A stretch of 64,000 nt of DNA from Thermococcus alcaliphilus (GTDB taxonomy: Archaea; Methanobacteriota_B; Thermococci; Thermococcales; Thermococcaceae): the NCBI RefSeq assembly GCF_024054535.1, contig NZ_JAMXLV010000022.1:1-64000 (forward strand), given 5' to 3'. This document shows, in pieces, positions 49,361 through 59,653 of this stretch. The position numbers and the translations under genes are program-made. The notes beneath the pieces are model-generated. The model made no database searches. It was given only the letters and a program-made list of their open reading frames with translations, and was not told the origin of the DNA. Position 1 is the stretch's first letter. Every line of letters begins with the position of its first letter.

Positions 49361-50605
49361 TCAAAGATGGATTATTACCGGCTCAAAGGGGACCTCTATC
49401 TTCCCATCTTTGCTTTCAACCTTTTTACCTGTCAGAAGGTCTATTCCCTTAACTTCAATCTCTATCTCTCCAATTTTGCCCTCTAGGTTGAAAATTCCAA
49501 CTGCATTTTTGCACTCCACAACCGCAATTCCTTCCTTCGCCAAGTACACTCTTTGATCGTTGCAATCGATTGACTTTTTAATCTCGATTAATTTCTTGAC
49601 AAAAGATGAAAACTCCTCATTTCCCTTTTCCCAGGGAATAGGGTCCTTTTCAAAGAGGCTTGGCTGGTTTTCAATAGCATATTCCTGCCCTGCATATATT
49701 AGCATAGCCCCCTTTAGCATGAACATGAAGGCCGTCCAGTTCCTCAGGCGAAGTTCATCCTTAAATATCCCAGCCGCCCTTGGTAAATCATGATTTTCCA
49801 GAAATCTAAGCTTAACGTAATCCGCTGGATACAAAGTATCCTGAACGTAGAGGTAGTCAATATAGCTTGATAGACTTTTCTCTCCCCGCAGATACCTTTC
49901 CAGCATCTCTCTTCCATCGTAGTCGTAAGTAATATCAAATACCCGGTGCATCTCAACATCCGAGTGGACTCTAAATCCCCTCTCCCGCAGCCACTTGACA
50001 AAAGAAGGATGTACCGTCTCAGCCAGCCAGATGAGGTTGGGATTAATCTTGGCAACTTCTTTTTTGGCTTTCTCCCAGAATTTCAAGGGCACAAGAGGAG
50101 CAACATCGCATCTAAACCCATCCACGTATTTAGCCCAGAACTTCAAGGTCTCTATTTGATATTCCCAGAGCTCTCTGTTGGAGTAGTCAAGGTCGTAAAC
50201 ATCGCTCCAGTCCGGAACCTTTCTTGAAGGCTTGCCATCAACTGTGTAGAACCATTCGGGATGCTCTTCCAAAAGCTTTGAATCTCGCGAGGTATGATTG
50301 TATACAATGTCTATCATAACCTTAAGCCCAAGCCTATGAGCTTTTTCCACGAGTTTTTTAAAGTCTTCAAACGTTCCCAGTTCGGGATTTATTGATCTAT
50401 AATCCCTTATAGCATAAGGAGAACCAAGAGAACCCTTTCTGCCTTCCTCTCCTATTGGGTATATGGGCATCAGCCAAACAAAGTCCACGCCGAGGGATTT
50501 TATCCTCTCCAAATCTTCAGCCAAGGCCTTTAGAGTCCCCTCTTCAGTGTGGTTTCTTGGGAAGACTTCGTATATAACGAGCTTTCTCAACTCGCTAGCC
50601 CCCAT
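49361..50605 (-). CDS. GH13 family alpha-amylase, cytoplasmic
   Basis: 414 aa, no signal peptide. It should act on internal maltodextrins or cyclodextrins. The GH13 (beta/alpha)8 motifs are IDIVYNHTS (region I), VDGFRCDVAPL (region II, nucleophile Asp), IWLAETVHPS (region III, acid/base Glu) and FLENHDLPR (region IV). The domain order starts directly with the barrel (VIYEVFPRNHT), and a short beta domain ends the protein. The ATG follows GGTGATATAA. A TATCAC-N5-GTGATT motif overlaps this ribosome site, which suggests control by the sugar-responsive repressor TrmBL1. Confidence 0.92.
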   Translation of the reverse strand: MGASELRKLVIYEVFPRNHTEEGTLKALAEDLERIKSLGVDFVWLMPIYPIGEEGRKGSLGSPYAIRDYRSINPELGTFEDFKKLVEKAHRLGLKVMIDIVYNHTSRDSKLLEEHPEWFYTVDGKPSRKVPDWSDVYDLDYSNRELWEYQIETLKFWAKYVDGFRCDVAPLVPLKFWEKAKKEVAKINPNLIWLAETVHPSFVKWLRERGFRVHSDVEMHRVFDITYDYDGREMLERYLRGEKSLSSYIDYLYVQDTLYPADYVKLRFLENHDLPRAAGIFKDELRLRNWTAFMFMLKGAMLIYAGQEYAIENQPSLFEKDPIPWEKGNEEFSSFVKKLIEIKKSIDCNDQRVYLAKEGIAVVECKNAVGIFNLEGKIGEIEIEVKGIDLLTGKKVESKDGKIEVPFEPVIIHL

Positions 50606-50608
50606 TTA

Positions 50609-50625
50609 TATCACCGAGAGTGATT
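50609..50625 (-). promoter_or_regulatory. Thermococcales glycolytic motif (TrmBL1/Tgr site)
   Basis: TATCAC-CGAGA-GTGATT differs by one base from the consensus TATCAC-N5-GTGATA. It lies downstream of the box A-like CTATTTTAATACC (minus strand) and just before the amylase ATG. A site downstream of TATA represses genes for sugar breakdown when maltodextrins are absent. Confidence 0.7.
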
Positions 50626-50650
50626 ACACTTGGTATTAAAATAGTTTTTG

Positions 50651-50664
50651 GAAAGTTTTAAAAG
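50651..50664 (+). promoter_or_regulatory. Promoter of the C/D sRNA at 50687
   Basis: GAAAGTTTTAAAAG is a BRE/box A centred about 26 bp before the expected 5' end of the sRNA. Confidence 0.55.
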
Positions 50665-50686
50665 AAAGGTAGTAGGATGTTAAAGA

Positions 50687-50745
50687 GAAGTGATGAGCGC
50701 TTCCGATCCTGAGGGCAAGATGATGACCGGATTCCTGTCTGATCT
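50687..50745 (+). ncRNA. C/D box sRNA (one 23S-matching guide)
   Basis: The order is C box GTGATGA (50690-50696), guide GCGCTTCCGATC, D' CTGA (50709-50712), C' ATGATGA (50720-50726), guide CCGGATTCCTGT and D CTGA (50739-50742). All boxes are canonical. The D guide matches the 23S gene over 10 nt (CGGATTCCTG, 30487-30496). By the N+5 rule the methylated base would be the second G of CAGGAAUCCG. No convincing rRNA match was found for the D' guide. Confidence 0.85.
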
Positions 50746-50782
50746 ACCATCCATGTCTTTTCTTACCATTACTAAAGGTTAA

Positions 50783-50797
50783 GATTAAGTTTATAAC
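50783..50797 (+). promoter_or_regulatory. Promoter of the herA-mre11-rad50-nurA operon
   Basis: GATTAAGTTTATAAC is a BRE/box A about 37-50 bp before the herA start, followed by AAGGTGAT as ribosome site. Confidence 0.6.
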
Positions 50798-50833
50798 CAG
50801 CTCGGAGTTAATTGATTAAATGAAGGTGATATG

Positions 50834-52567
50834 ATGAGGATAGCGGAAGATGCCGTCGGGATAGTCAAAGGTGAGGCAAGTGTCATAGGGTATGATTTTT
50901 CCGCTCACCCCGATGTGAATTTACAGTTTGGGGAGTTTGTCGTTGCCCAGAACAGAAACGGGGAATGGGTTATTGGTACAATCAGAAGACTTCAAAACAT
51001 AAATTGGCTTCTCATAAGTGGGAAAAGCACGTATCAGTCCCTTCAGCTTGATTTGGAGCAATACGGAGAGAGCATTGAGGACAACGAGGAAGTAATCGCG
51101 AGTGTAAGGGTTCTAGGCAAGCTCAGCTTTAACGGCGAGAAGGTTGAAGTTCTACCAAATAGAGTCCCAATTCCTAATGGAAGGACTGTTTACAGGTTAA
51201 GCGACGAGGTTCTCAAGGCAATATACAACCCCGGGGAAGGGTACATAGAGGTTGGGACACTTCTTCTAAGAGAGAGCGTGCCAATTTATTTAAATGCTGA
51301 CGAACTTGTATCGAGGCATTTTGCCGTTTTGGCAGTTACAGGGGCGGGTAAGTCAAACACCGTTGCAGTGATGATAAGCCAGATCGTCGAAAAGCTCAGG
51401 GGAACGGTGGTTGTCCTAGACCCACACGGGGATTACGTAAAGCTAAAGCTCCCCAACACAGGGAAAAAGTATGTCAAGATAATAGAGGCCAAAATAAGAC
51501 CTGAAGAAATGGATAGCGAGGAGCTGGCAGACCTAATAGAGGTCGCAAAAAATGCCACCATACAGAGAGAGTTCCTAGCTAAAGCTTGGGAAACAATCAA
51601 ATACGAAAACCCAAATTTGGGCGGAAGAGAGCTCATTGAAAAGCTCATGGAGACAATAAACGACTGGATCAGAAATAAAGAAGCGAGGTACTGGGATGAA
51701 GGGAAGAAGGACTATTTCACGGAGGAACTCAAATCGGATAGAGTGGAGACACTAAGGGGAGTTGTTTTAAGACTTAGGAGATTTTTGAGGAATTATGGGA
51801 GCTTATTAACTAGTGAGGACTTAATATCCCAAATTGAGCCGGGAAAGGCGAATGTTATCGACCTCGGGCCCTTAGATGAGGGTCAAATGAAAGTCGTTGT
51901 CGGAAAACTGCTCCAGGGAATATTTGAAGCAAGGGTAGACTATGAAAAAGCCAGAAAGACTCTTGAACGCATAGAAGAAGATCTAAGAGAAAGCAGAGCG
52001 GCGAAAACATCAAAACTTGAAGAAGAAATCAAAGAGCTCAAGGAACTTATGAAGAGCATCGAAAAGAAAAGTAAAGCACTTGCCGAGCCAATACTCATGG
52101 TAGTGGAGGAGGCACACATCTTTGCCCCGCAAGGAGAACACAATGATGCCGTGAGGGTTTTGAGCAGAATTGCTAGGGAAGGAAGAAAGTTTGGAGTTGG
52201 GCTTGGAATAGTATCCCAAAGACCAAACAAACTTAATGAAGACGTCTTAAGCCAGACAAACACCAAGATAATATTAAAGATCGTAAATCCGAAAGACCAG
52301 GACTACGTTCTAAAGGCAAGTGAACAGTTGAGTAATGATTTACTAGCCGATATAGCATCTCTTGGAAAAGGGGAGGCGGTTATAGTTGGCCAAGCAATAG
52401 CCCTTCCAGCGCTGGTTAAGATTTACAACTTCAAAGAAAGGGGCGGCGATTATGGAGGAGAAGACATAGGGATTGTATCAAGGTGGCGTAAAAGAGCAGA
52501 AGAAGAGAAGAGAGAGGAAGAAATTCAGCAGGCTTATGAAGATGAGGGGATAGAATATGACCTTTAA
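50834..52567 (+). CDS. herA: HerA, bipolar DNA helicase/translocase of end resection
   Basis: 577 aa. A hexameric FtsK/VirB4-like ATPase that with NurA, Mre11 and Rad50 resects DNA ends to 3' tails. The N-terminal HAS-barrel (residues 1-90, [19 protein letters not shown]) is followed by Walker [14 protein letters not shown], Walker [15 protein letters not shown] and the arginine-rich [19 protein letters not shown] segment. A Glu/Lys coiled-coil insertion ([16 protein letters not shown]) precedes Walker B. ATG 50834 gives better spacing from GGTGA than ATG 50831. Its end overlaps mre11 by 11 bp. Confidence 0.96.
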   Translation: MRIAEDAVGIVKGEASVIGYDFSAHPDVNLQFGEFVVAQNRNGEWVIGTIRRLQNINWLLISGKSTYQSLQLDLEQYGESIEDNEEVIASVRVLGKLSFNGEKVEVLPNRVPIPNGRTVYRLSDEVLKAIYNPGEGYIEVGTLLLRESVPIYLNADELVSRHFAVLAVTGAGKSNTVAVMISQIVEKLRGTVVVLDPHGDYVKLKLPNTGKKYVKIIEAKIRPEEMDSEELADLIEVAKNATIQREFLAKAWETIKYENPNLGGRELIEKLMETINDWIRNKEARYWDEGKKDYFTEELKSDRVETLRGVVLRLRRFLRNYGSLLTSEDLISQIEPGKANVIDLGPLDEGQMKVVVGKLLQGIFEARVDYEKARKTLERIEEDLRESRAAKTSKLEEEIKELKELMKSIEKKSKALAEPILMVVEEAHIFAPQGEHNDAVRVLSRIAREGRKFGVGLGIVSQRPNKLNEDVLSQTNTKIILKIVNPKDQDYVLKASEQLSNDLLADIASLGKGEAVIVGQAIALPALVKIYNFKERGGDYGGEDIGIVSRWRKRAEEEKREEEIQQAYEDEGIEYDL

Positions 52568-53876
52568 GTTTGCCCATATTGCAGATGTGCATCTTGGGTT
52601 TGAGCAGTACAGACTGCCCTACAGAGCCGAGGAGTTTAGAATAACCTTTGAGACTGCAATAAAAAAAGCAGTCGAGGAAAAAGTGGATTTTATACTTATT
52701 GCGGGAGACCTCTTCCACCGCAGCAACCCAAGCCCCCAAACAATAAAAGAAGCCATAGACATCCTTTCAATCCCAAAAGAAGAAGGAATTCCGGTTTTTG
52801 CAATTGAGGGAAACCACGACAGAACCCAAAAGAGAATTTCCGCCTACAATCTTCTAGAATCCCTGGGGTTGATGCACGTCCTCGGCTTCAGCGAGGAGAA
52901 AAAAGAAAACACGTATCAAACCACAGAAAAAGTCAATGGAAAGCTAATCGTCAAGGGAGTCTTCGAAAAAGGGAACAAAAGCCTTGAGATCTACGGCATG
53001 AAGTTCATGAGTGCTGCGTGGTTTGAGAGAAACAAGCTAAGTGAGTACTTTAAGCCAAGCGGAGACGCTGTGCTTATGCTCCATCAGGGGATAAAGGAGA
53101 TGATGGACAGCCTAAAACTGGAAACGCAGAGAGATTATTTCGAGATAACCCTTGAAGACCTGCCAGAGGGCTTTCTTTACTACGCAATGGGGCACATACA
53201 CAAAAGGTGGCAAACCAACAAAGGCCTGGGTGTGGTTGCTTATCCAGGTTCATTAGAGAGGTGGGACTTCGGGGACTACGAAATGAGATACAGGTGGAAC
53301 GGGAACGCTTTTATTCCTCAAACTGGAGAGGATAAGGGCTTTCTGATAGTGGAAGACTTTAAACCAAGGTTTGTGAAGCTTGACGTTAGACCCTTCTACG
53401 ATGTTAAGATTAAAGCTGACGAGAGTGTTGTAAAAACGGAGCTTAAAAAGCTGAGCACAAAAATCCCGAAAGAGGCTTTTTTAAGGGTGGACATTGAGTG
53501 GGAGAGACCTTTTGACGTGTCTTTTCTCCACGAAATCTTCAAAGTTGAATACCTCCACATAAGAACGAAGTTCAAAAGGCCTTCCATAATCAAGGGGGAC
53601 ACGACAAACCTAAAAGAGTTCTTCACCCCTCTGGAACTCAAGATAATCGAGCTCGTTGGCGAGAAAGATTTTGAAGATTTTGAAGAGGTTATAGAGCTCC
53701 TCCTAAAAGGCTCCACCCCAGAGAAAGAAGCTACACCTAAGAAGGAAGAGAGAAAAGAAGAAGTCAAAGAGGGGATAAAAGAAGAAAAACCCAATTTAGA
53801 AGCCGAGAAGAAAATCAAGAAGATAAAAGAGCCACCAAAGAAAAAATCGGATTTATTATCTTGGCTGAAAGGGTGA
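52557..53876 (+). CDS. mre11: Mre11 double-strand-break repair nuclease
   Basis: 439 aa. Mn-dependent 3'-5' exonuclease and endonuclease. The phosphodiesterase motifs are all present: [44 protein letters not shown] and [11 protein letters not shown]. The C-terminal 60 residues are a Lys/Glu-rich linker ([17 protein letters not shown]) ending in [12 protein letters not shown]. The gene overlaps herA and is 6 bp before rad50, so translation is coupled. Confidence 0.97.
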   Translation: MTFKFAHIADVHLGFEQYRLPYRAEEFRITFETAIKKAVEEKVDFILIAGDLFHRSNPSPQTIKEAIDILSIPKEEGIPVFAIEGNHDRTQKRISAYNLLESLGLMHVLGFSEEKKENTYQTTEKVNGKLIVKGVFEKGNKSLEIYGMKFMSAAWFERNKLSEYFKPSGDAVLMLHQGIKEMMDSLKLETQRDYFEITLEDLPEGFLYYAMGHIHKRWQTNKGLGVVAYPGSLERWDFGDYEMRYRWNGNAFIPQTGEDKGFLIVEDFKPRFVKLDVRPFYDVKIKADESVVKTELKKLSTKIPKEAFLRVDIEWERPFDVSFLHEIFKVEYLHIRTKFKRPSIIKGDTTNLKEFFTPLELKIIELVGEKDFEDFEEVIELLLKGSTPEKEATPKKEERKEEVKEGIKEEKPNLEAEKKIKKIKEPPKKKSDLLSWLKG

Positions 53877-53882
53877 GAGAAA

Positions 53883-56537
53883 ATGATGATTGAAAAGATA
53901 ATCGTGAGGGATTTCCGCTCACACGAGTTCACAAAGGTAACGTTTGCACCCGGGATAAATCTTATAATAGGGCAAAACGGCTCTGGAAAAAGCTCCCTTC
54001 TCGATGCGATACTTGTAGGCCTTTATTGGCCCATGAAGCCCAAGGATCTTAAGAAGGAGGATATCCTCAGGGTAAATGGGAAAAGCACCGAGATAACGAT
54101 ATTTTTTGAGAAAGACAATGTGAAATACCAGCTCCACAGGAACATAACAAGGGGCATAGCTTTTGTTAAGTATCAAGAAGGTCAGGGATGGCACCATGCA
54201 ACTGAAGCAAGCCAGCAGTCCGTGAGAAGATGGATGGAAAAAATGATTCCCTACGATGTATTTGTGAACGCGATATACATAAGACAAGGAGAAATTGACG
54301 CAATCTTGGAGAGCGATGAAAGCAGAGAAAAGGTTGTTAGAAAGGTTTTAGGTTTGGATAAATATGAAAACGCCTATAACAACCTTCTTGAAGTTAGAAA
54401 AACCATAGACTCAAAAATCAGCGCAATTGAAGAATACCTCACAGCAATGAAGAACATAGATGAGATGATAGAAGAAACCCGAAAAAGCCTAAGTGAAGCT
54501 ATAAAGCAAATAAACGAGCTCACACCAAAGATTCCAAAGCTGAGGGCGGAAGCTGAAAGAATAGAAAAGAGGCTTTCTGAACTTGACGAGCTGTTGGAAC
54601 AGCTTAACAAAGCGAAAGAGGAAAAAAGCGAAATTGAAAAGAATCTCGAAGGAGTAAAGACAAGGATAAGCTCCCTAATCAAGTCAACAAATGAAAGGAA
54701 AGAGAAGATAAATGAACTGAAAAAGAAATTTGAAAAGCTTGAAAAAATCAAGCCTCAAGCTGAGATATATATGGAGCTCGAAAAGTTCCAAAGGGAATAC
54801 AGTGAAATAAAATCAAGGATCGAAAAAGAGCTTAAAGGCTACGAAGGAAGGCTTTCCCAAATAGAAGAAAGACTCAAAGAGCTCATGAAGAAGGAAGAAG
54901 AGGTAAAAGAGCTCGAAGAAAAAATAGAAGAAATAGCAGAAAGGCTTGAAACTCTAAAGCAACAGATAGAGCAGTATGAAGAAGCCATGAGAATCAAGAA
55001 AACAGTAGAAGATTTAAGGAAAAGATTATCTCTCAGCGAAGAGAAAATTAAAGCCCTCAAAGACGAAATAGAAGAGGCAAAAAGGAGAAGAGAAGAAATC
55101 CGCGAGAGACTTGAAAAGATTGGAGAAGAAAAAGGAAAGCTCAGGAGCCTCTCCGGAGAGAAAGACAAGGCAATATCAGAGCTCATGAAGGCTAAAGGAA
55201 AGTGTCCCGTCTGCGGTGCCGAGCTTACAGATGAACACAGAGAAGAACTCATCAAAAGCTACAAAATAGAGATTAAAAAATACATGGAAAGGATGAAAGA
55301 GCTAGAAAAAGATGAGAAGGAACTTAGGGCAGAGCTCATGAGAATTGAAAAGACTTTGAAAAAGGAAAGCACTGTAATAGCAAACGAAGAGATATTGAAA
55401 CAAATAAGGGAAAATGAGGAAAAGTTAGCTCAGTTTAACCTAAGAGAACTCGAGAAAGAGGCCAAAGAATACGAAAAGCTCTCGAAAGAAAAGAACCAGC
55501 TTGAGGGCAAACTTAAGAGCATCTTAGAAGAACTCAAAAAGAAGCCAGTGCTAGAAAAAACAAAGAGAAGCATAAGAGAGAAAATAGAAAACGCCAAAAA
55601 AGAGCTTCAGAAATACGATAAGAAACTCAAAGAGTTCGGCTTTGAAAACGAAGAAGACCTTAGGGCAGAGCTCGAAAAGTTGAGACCCCTCTATGAAGAA
55701 TACCTAGGCCTTTTAGAAGTCAAAGATGAGCTTGAGAAAGAGAAAAAACGCCTTGGCAAAGAGGAAGAAGAGCTAAAAGATTTGGAAAAGCAAAGGAAAG
55801 GGCTCGAAGAGCAACTATCTCTGTTAAAGGAGAGAATTACAGAACTCGAGAAAAAGTACAACAAAGAAGAGCATGACAAGCTTAAAAAAGAATACATCCA
55901 GGCTAGAGAAGCCCTAACGAAGGCAGAAACCGAGCTTGAAAACCTTGAAAAAAGAAAAGAAGAGTTGAGCAAAAACCTAGAGAACCTACAGAAAGAAAGG
56001 GATAACGTCAAGAACAGGAAAAAAGAACTTGAAGAGCTGAAGAAAGCCAAGAAAAGAGTTCAAGAACTCAGAGAAAAGGTCAGAAGATTTAAGAACCTCC
56101 TCAAGGAGGATGCCCTTGCAAAAGTTGGTGAATATGCAAGTGAGATATTCGAAGAGCTCACTGAGGAGAAATATTCCGGAATAAGTGTGAAGGCAAAGGA
56201 AAACAAGGTTGTTCTTGGGGTTATATACGATGGAAAGGAGAGGGAGCTCTCATTCTTGAGCGGCGGTGAGAGAATAGCCCTCGGTCTGGCGTTTAGATTA
56301 GCCTTATCCCTCTACCTTGCGGGAGAGATTCCCCTCCTCATAATGGACGAGCCGACACCTTATCTCGACGAGGAGAGGAGAAGAAGACTCGTGGACATCA
56401 TGGAGCGCTATCTGAGAAAAATCCCGCAGGTGATAATAGTTTCGCACGACGAGGAGCTCAAGGATGCCGCAGATAGAGTGGTTAGAGTCAGGCTTGAAAA
56501 CGGCGTTTCGAGAGTAGAAGAAGTAGAGGTGGGATGA
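53883..56537 (+). CDS. rad50: Rad50 ABC-type ATPase
   Basis: 884 aa. It binds Mre11 and tethers DNA ends. Walker A is GQNGSGKSSLLDAI near residue 35. Two long coiled-coil arms rich in Glu, Lys and Leu flank the zinc hook KGKCPVCGAELTDEH (CPVC, about residue 443-446). The signature LSGGERIALGLAFRLAL and Walker B LLIMDEPTPYLDEE complete the ATPase. The nurA ATG follows the stop codon directly. Confidence 0.97.
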   Translation: MMIEKIIVRDFRSHEFTKVTFAPGINLIIGQNGSGKSSLLDAILVGLYWPMKPKDLKKEDILRVNGKSTEITIFFEKDNVKYQLHRNITRGIAFVKYQEGQGWHHATEASQQSVRRWMEKMIPYDVFVNAIYIRQGEIDAILESDESREKVVRKVLGLDKYENAYNNLLEVRKTIDSKISAIEEYLTAMKNIDEMIEETRKSLSEAIKQINELTPKIPKLRAEAERIEKRLSELDELLEQLNKAKEEKSEIEKNLEGVKTRISSLIKSTNERKEKINELKKKFEKLEKIKPQAEIYMELEKFQREYSEIKSRIEKELKGYEGRLSQIEERLKELMKKEEEVKELEEKIEEIAERLETLKQQIEQYEEAMRIKKTVEDLRKRLSLSEEKIKALKDEIEEAKRRREEIRERLEKIGEEKGKLRSLSGEKDKAISELMKAKGKCPVCGAELTDEHREELIKSYKIEIKKYMERMKELEKDEKELRAELMRIEKTLKKESTVIANEEILKQIRENEEKLAQFNLRELEKEAKEYEKLSKEKNQLEGKLKSILEELKKKPVLEKTKRSIREKIENAKKELQKYDKKLKEFGFENEEDLRAELEKLRPLYEEYLGLLEVKDELEKEKKRLGKEEEELKDLEKQRKGLEEQLSLLKERITELEKKYNKEEHDKLKKEYIQAREALTKAETELENLEKRKEELSKNLENLQKERDNVKNRKKELEELKKAKKRVQELREKVRRFKNLLKEDALAKVGEYASEIFEELTEEKYSGISVKAKENKVVLGVIYDGKERELSFLSGGERIALGLAFRLALSLYLAGEIPLLIMDEPTPYLDEERRRRLVDIMERYLRKIPQVIIVSHDEELKDAADRVVRVRLENGVSRVEEVEVG

Positions 56538-57860
56538 ATGTACCGCCTCATTTCCAAATATCAAGCGGATAAAATCCTCCAGATGCTCAAAAGAGAACTC
56601 AAAGAAGCTGAAGGGGCTCTAGAGGGCAAGGTGGATTGGAGACCTCTTCCCGAAAAAAAGGAGAGCAAAGTTTATGCTGTTGATGGAAGCCAGGGGAAGG
56701 CAAGGCTGAGTGGGACAATAATATATACAGTTGCCTCTTTTGCCTTTGGAAACGGTAAGAGCGCTCGCCTAGTCTATACAAATGCTATGACGTATAACCA
56801 TGGAATCTCCGACCAGATAATAAGACTCCAAATGGAGACCCTAGAAAACAAGCTCGGAGCGTTGGTTGGGAATGAAGAACATATGATTTTGATGGACGGA
56901 ACACTCACCGGTTCATTAACAAGACCTCCCGTTTATCCCGAGAGCGTTAAGGGCATAACGACCCTTCTTGATACGTTAGAGAAAGGCAAACCAGAAGAGC
57001 TCATAAAGGACTTCATGGAGAGGCTCGATGAGCACTATCTCGATTTAGAAAAGCGCCTTGCTGAGGAAAGGGAGCTCTACAGTGGAGTTATACTCGCGGA
57101 CGAGGTTATAGATGAATACTCGGAGTTCTACAAAGCCATGGAAGGCGGAGAAGTTGTAAACTACGACGGTGCCTTAAAGAGGTTGAGGGATGCACTAAAA
57201 GCCGAGGTTCCCAGAAGTGAGATAATAAAAATTGCCGAAGAGCTGGATGAATATACAGAACGGAAGACATTAACCCTTGAAGAGGCAAGAAACACCATTC
57301 ATGTTGTCCTAGGCTACCTGGAGTATCTCTACTCACTAGAGAAGCTCCTCCAAAGGAAGCTAATCTACATCGCAAAGAGCTTCTACAACAGGAAAATTAC
57401 GTCAAAGCTGGGCATAGATCTCCTTGATGTGCCGTTTATCGATGCATATCTTGTCAAAACGCATGGCGAAGAGCTTCCCGGTTACTGTGTAATATATGAC
57501 CCAGAAAGGGCTGAAGAAAAAAAGAAAATAGCCCACCGTCTGCCGAGAATTCTAAGGAAATACTTCCCCACTGTCCAAAGGTTCATAGAAACGGGAGTTC
57601 CCTCAGCATATATAAGAACCATGAGAGGGGGCATCATATATCTGCTCCAATCCAACACATCAATCAACGATGAGCTGATAGCAAAATTGCTGTGGCACGA
57701 GAGCAACGGCTATATAAGACCACTCCAGAGAGCCCATGAAGGGGTAAAAATTGAACAGAAAGCCTTCAGAGCTGAGCTTGAAGCCCTAATGAACTATTTG
57801 AAAAAGAAAGACAAAGAGTTGAGGGTTTTCATAAAATATGGAAGGTCTCCGCTCGAATGA
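56538..57860 (+). CDS. nurA: NurA, HerA-associated 5'-3' nuclease
   Basis: 440 aa. This RNase H-like dimeric nuclease degrades the 5' strand during end resection, threaded by HerA. The catalytic region starts with [19 protein letters not shown] (first Asp) and continues with [20 protein letters not shown] (second acidic site). [16 protein letters not shown] and [20 protein letters not shown] are conserved stretches near the end. The ATG is adjacent to the rad50 stop codon (TGAATG). The tgtA gene is convergent, with the stop codons abutting. Confidence 0.95.
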   Translation: MYRLISKYQADKILQMLKRELKEAEGALEGKVDWRPLPEKKESKVYAVDGSQGKARLSGTIIYTVASFAFGNGKSARLVYTNAMTYNHGISDQIIRLQMETLENKLGALVGNEEHMILMDGTLTGSLTRPPVYPESVKGITTLLDTLEKGKPEELIKDFMERLDEHYLDLEKRLAEERELYSGVILADEVIDEYSEFYKAMEGGEVVNYDGALKRLRDALKAEVPRSEIIKIAEELDEYTERKTLTLEEARNTIHVVLGYLEYLYSLEKLLQRKLIYIAKSFYNRKITSKLGIDLLDVPFIDAYLVKTHGEELPGYCVIYDPERAEEKKKIAHRLPRILRKYFPTVQRFIETGVPSAYIRTMRGGIIYLLQSNTSINDELIAKLLWHESNGYIRPLQRAHEGVKIEQKAFRAELEALMNYLKKKDKELRVFIKYGRSPLE

Positions 57861-59597
57861 TTACCCAACTCCCCTTCTAACTTTTACCGCAAGCCCCTGC
57901 TGGAATATCTTAAGTTCTTTGCCGTTTAACAGGCTTTGTCCGGTTGCCAAAAGCTCATCGTTCTCATTCACCACAAGAACTTCGTCGTATGGTCTTATAG
58001 ACTCGTCTGCATCAACCACGAACTTTGCAAAGACGTTCTTTCCTCTTCTTGCAAAGGGCTCCGCGTCTTCATTAACAACAACCCTCATCCGCGGATAGGG
58101 AAGGACCTTGTGCAGTCTTTTTGCTCCTTCAATTCCAAGGGTCAAAAGACCGTCTTCCGCTCTAAAAGTTGCTATGTGTTTGCCCCTAGCTTTTATCTGT
58201 CTTGGCATTCCGGTCTTTCTTGAGAGCTCGACAAAAATATCTTTAAAGGCTTCACTAGCTCCTTCGCCAAATTGATATTCAGCAACAGCCTGAACGTAAA
58301 GCTTCGCTTCCTCTTTTGAGGGCTTCTCTATTGTGAAGTCCTCCTCCCCCTCGCTCTGGGCAAACGGGAAAGTTAAGCTCAGGTATTTGGGAATTTCGCC
58401 AAAAAGGGGATGGCTGATTGTCTCCGGGAACTTCCCTTTTACCCTTTCAGCTCTTTGCTTTGCTCTCAAAACTACGGGAGTTCTCATAATCTCTTCACTA
58501 ACCTTGAAAAAAGCAGAAGCCTTTGTTATCGGCTCGTTCTCCTCGAGGTAGTCCTTGTATTCAAGCAGTCTTTTATAAGCCGCAAACATTTTTGGATGAG
58601 ATCTTGAACGCTCATCAACTAGCTGCCAGAGGGTTCCCTCTTTTATTGCTTGCTTCACTCTGTTTAACTCCTCCCTAATGACCCATAGGTTGTGAATGGC
58701 TAGAAGCCTTGTTCTCTCTTCCTTTGACATCTCACGCAGCTCTTGTGGTGTATAGCGAGAGCAGACAGGACACGAGCATGGGAAATACTCAAGCTCTTCA
58801 AGCCTCTTGGTTCCTTCAGGTGTCATGTAACGGTCGTCTTTAGCGTAAAGGGCGTAGCTTGCCGAATCAAAGAGGTCAATTCCCATCGCAACTGCCAGAG
58901 CAAATACCATTGGATGCCCAGCGCCGAAGAGGTGAACAGGTCTATCCGGTCTTAGCCCAATTTTTGACGCTATTACAACATCAACCAAATCCCTATATCG
59001 GTAGCTCTCCATTAAAGGTACCACAGCACCAATCGGATGAATCTCAAAGTTCATTTCGCTTAATTTTCTAGCGGCATAGGTTCTCAAGTCGAGATACGTT
59101 GAACCCTGAACGGTGGCATTCATGGGTATGTTCTTTATGCTCTCAGCCTCTTTTGCTCTCTCGAGTGTTATCTTAAGGTCTTCCTCAGCCTTTTCCCTTG
59201 GAGCATCTGGAATTGTTGGGATGTCAAGAAACGTTCCTATGTCAACGCCTATCTTGTGCTGGAACTCTATAATCTCTCTGTTGGTAACCTCTACTCCACC
59301 ATATCTCATAAGCTGAAAGCTTCCGGAATCGACTTCCACTATGCCATCGTAATCCAAAAGTCTGTGAATGCCTTTTTCAAGTGCTTTCTCTCTAAGTTCT
59401 TCGTCTTTGTAGATTATGTAGGAGTTTGTGATTATAATGTCAAAGCCCATTTCTTTGAGCTCTTTAGGGGTCACTATGAGCTGCTTAGGGTTAACTACGG
59501 GCATAATAGCTGGAGTTTCGAGCTTTTTCCCGTTAACTTCAATTTTTCCGATTCTTCCCGCAGCATCTCGCGCTTTTATCTCAAATTTGAAGTTCAT
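57861..59597 (-). CDS. tgtA: Archaeosine tRNA-guanine transglycosylase
   Basis: 578 aa. It exchanges guanine-15 of tRNA for preQ0, the first step of archaeosine. The catalytic domain has VDSGSFQLMRYGG and GTFLDIPTIPDAP (active-site aspartates), and a zinc site built from CSCPVC (about 280) with a distant His in LAIHNLWVI. Three C-terminal domains follow, ending with a PUA domain (EDAEPFARRGKNVFAKFV, LLATGQSLLNGKEL). ATG 59597 follows GCGGTGAGG. Confidence 0.96.
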   Translation of the reverse strand: MNFKFEIKARDAAGRIGKIEVNGKKLETPAIMPVVNPKQLIVTPKELKEMGFDIIITNSYIIYKDEELREKALEKGIHRLLDYDGIVEVDSGSFQLMRYGGVEVTNREIIEFQHKIGVDIGTFLDIPTIPDAPREKAEEDLKITLERAKEAESIKNIPMNATVQGSTYLDLRTYAARKLSEMNFEIHPIGAVVPLMESYRYRDLVDVVIASKIGLRPDRPVHLFGAGHPMVFALAVAMGIDLFDSASYALYAKDDRYMTPEGTKRLEELEYFPCSCPVCSRYTPQELREMSKEERTRLLAIHNLWVIREELNRVKQAIKEGTLWQLVDERSRSHPKMFAAYKRLLEYKDYLEENEPITKASAFFKVSEEIMRTPVVLRAKQRAERVKGKFPETISHPLFGEIPKYLSLTFPFAQSEGEEDFTIEKPSKEEAKLYVQAVAEYQFGEGASEAFKDIFVELSRKTGMPRQIKARGKHIATFRAEDGLLTLGIEGAKRLHKVLPYPRMRVVVNEDAEPFARRGKNVFAKFVVDADESIRPYDEVLVVNENDELLATGQSLLNGKELKIFQQGLAVKVRRGVG

Positions 59598-59653
59598 TTT
59601 CCTCACCGCAGAAACTTCAAGATTTAGGTTTAAAAACCTAAGGAGACTTCAGC

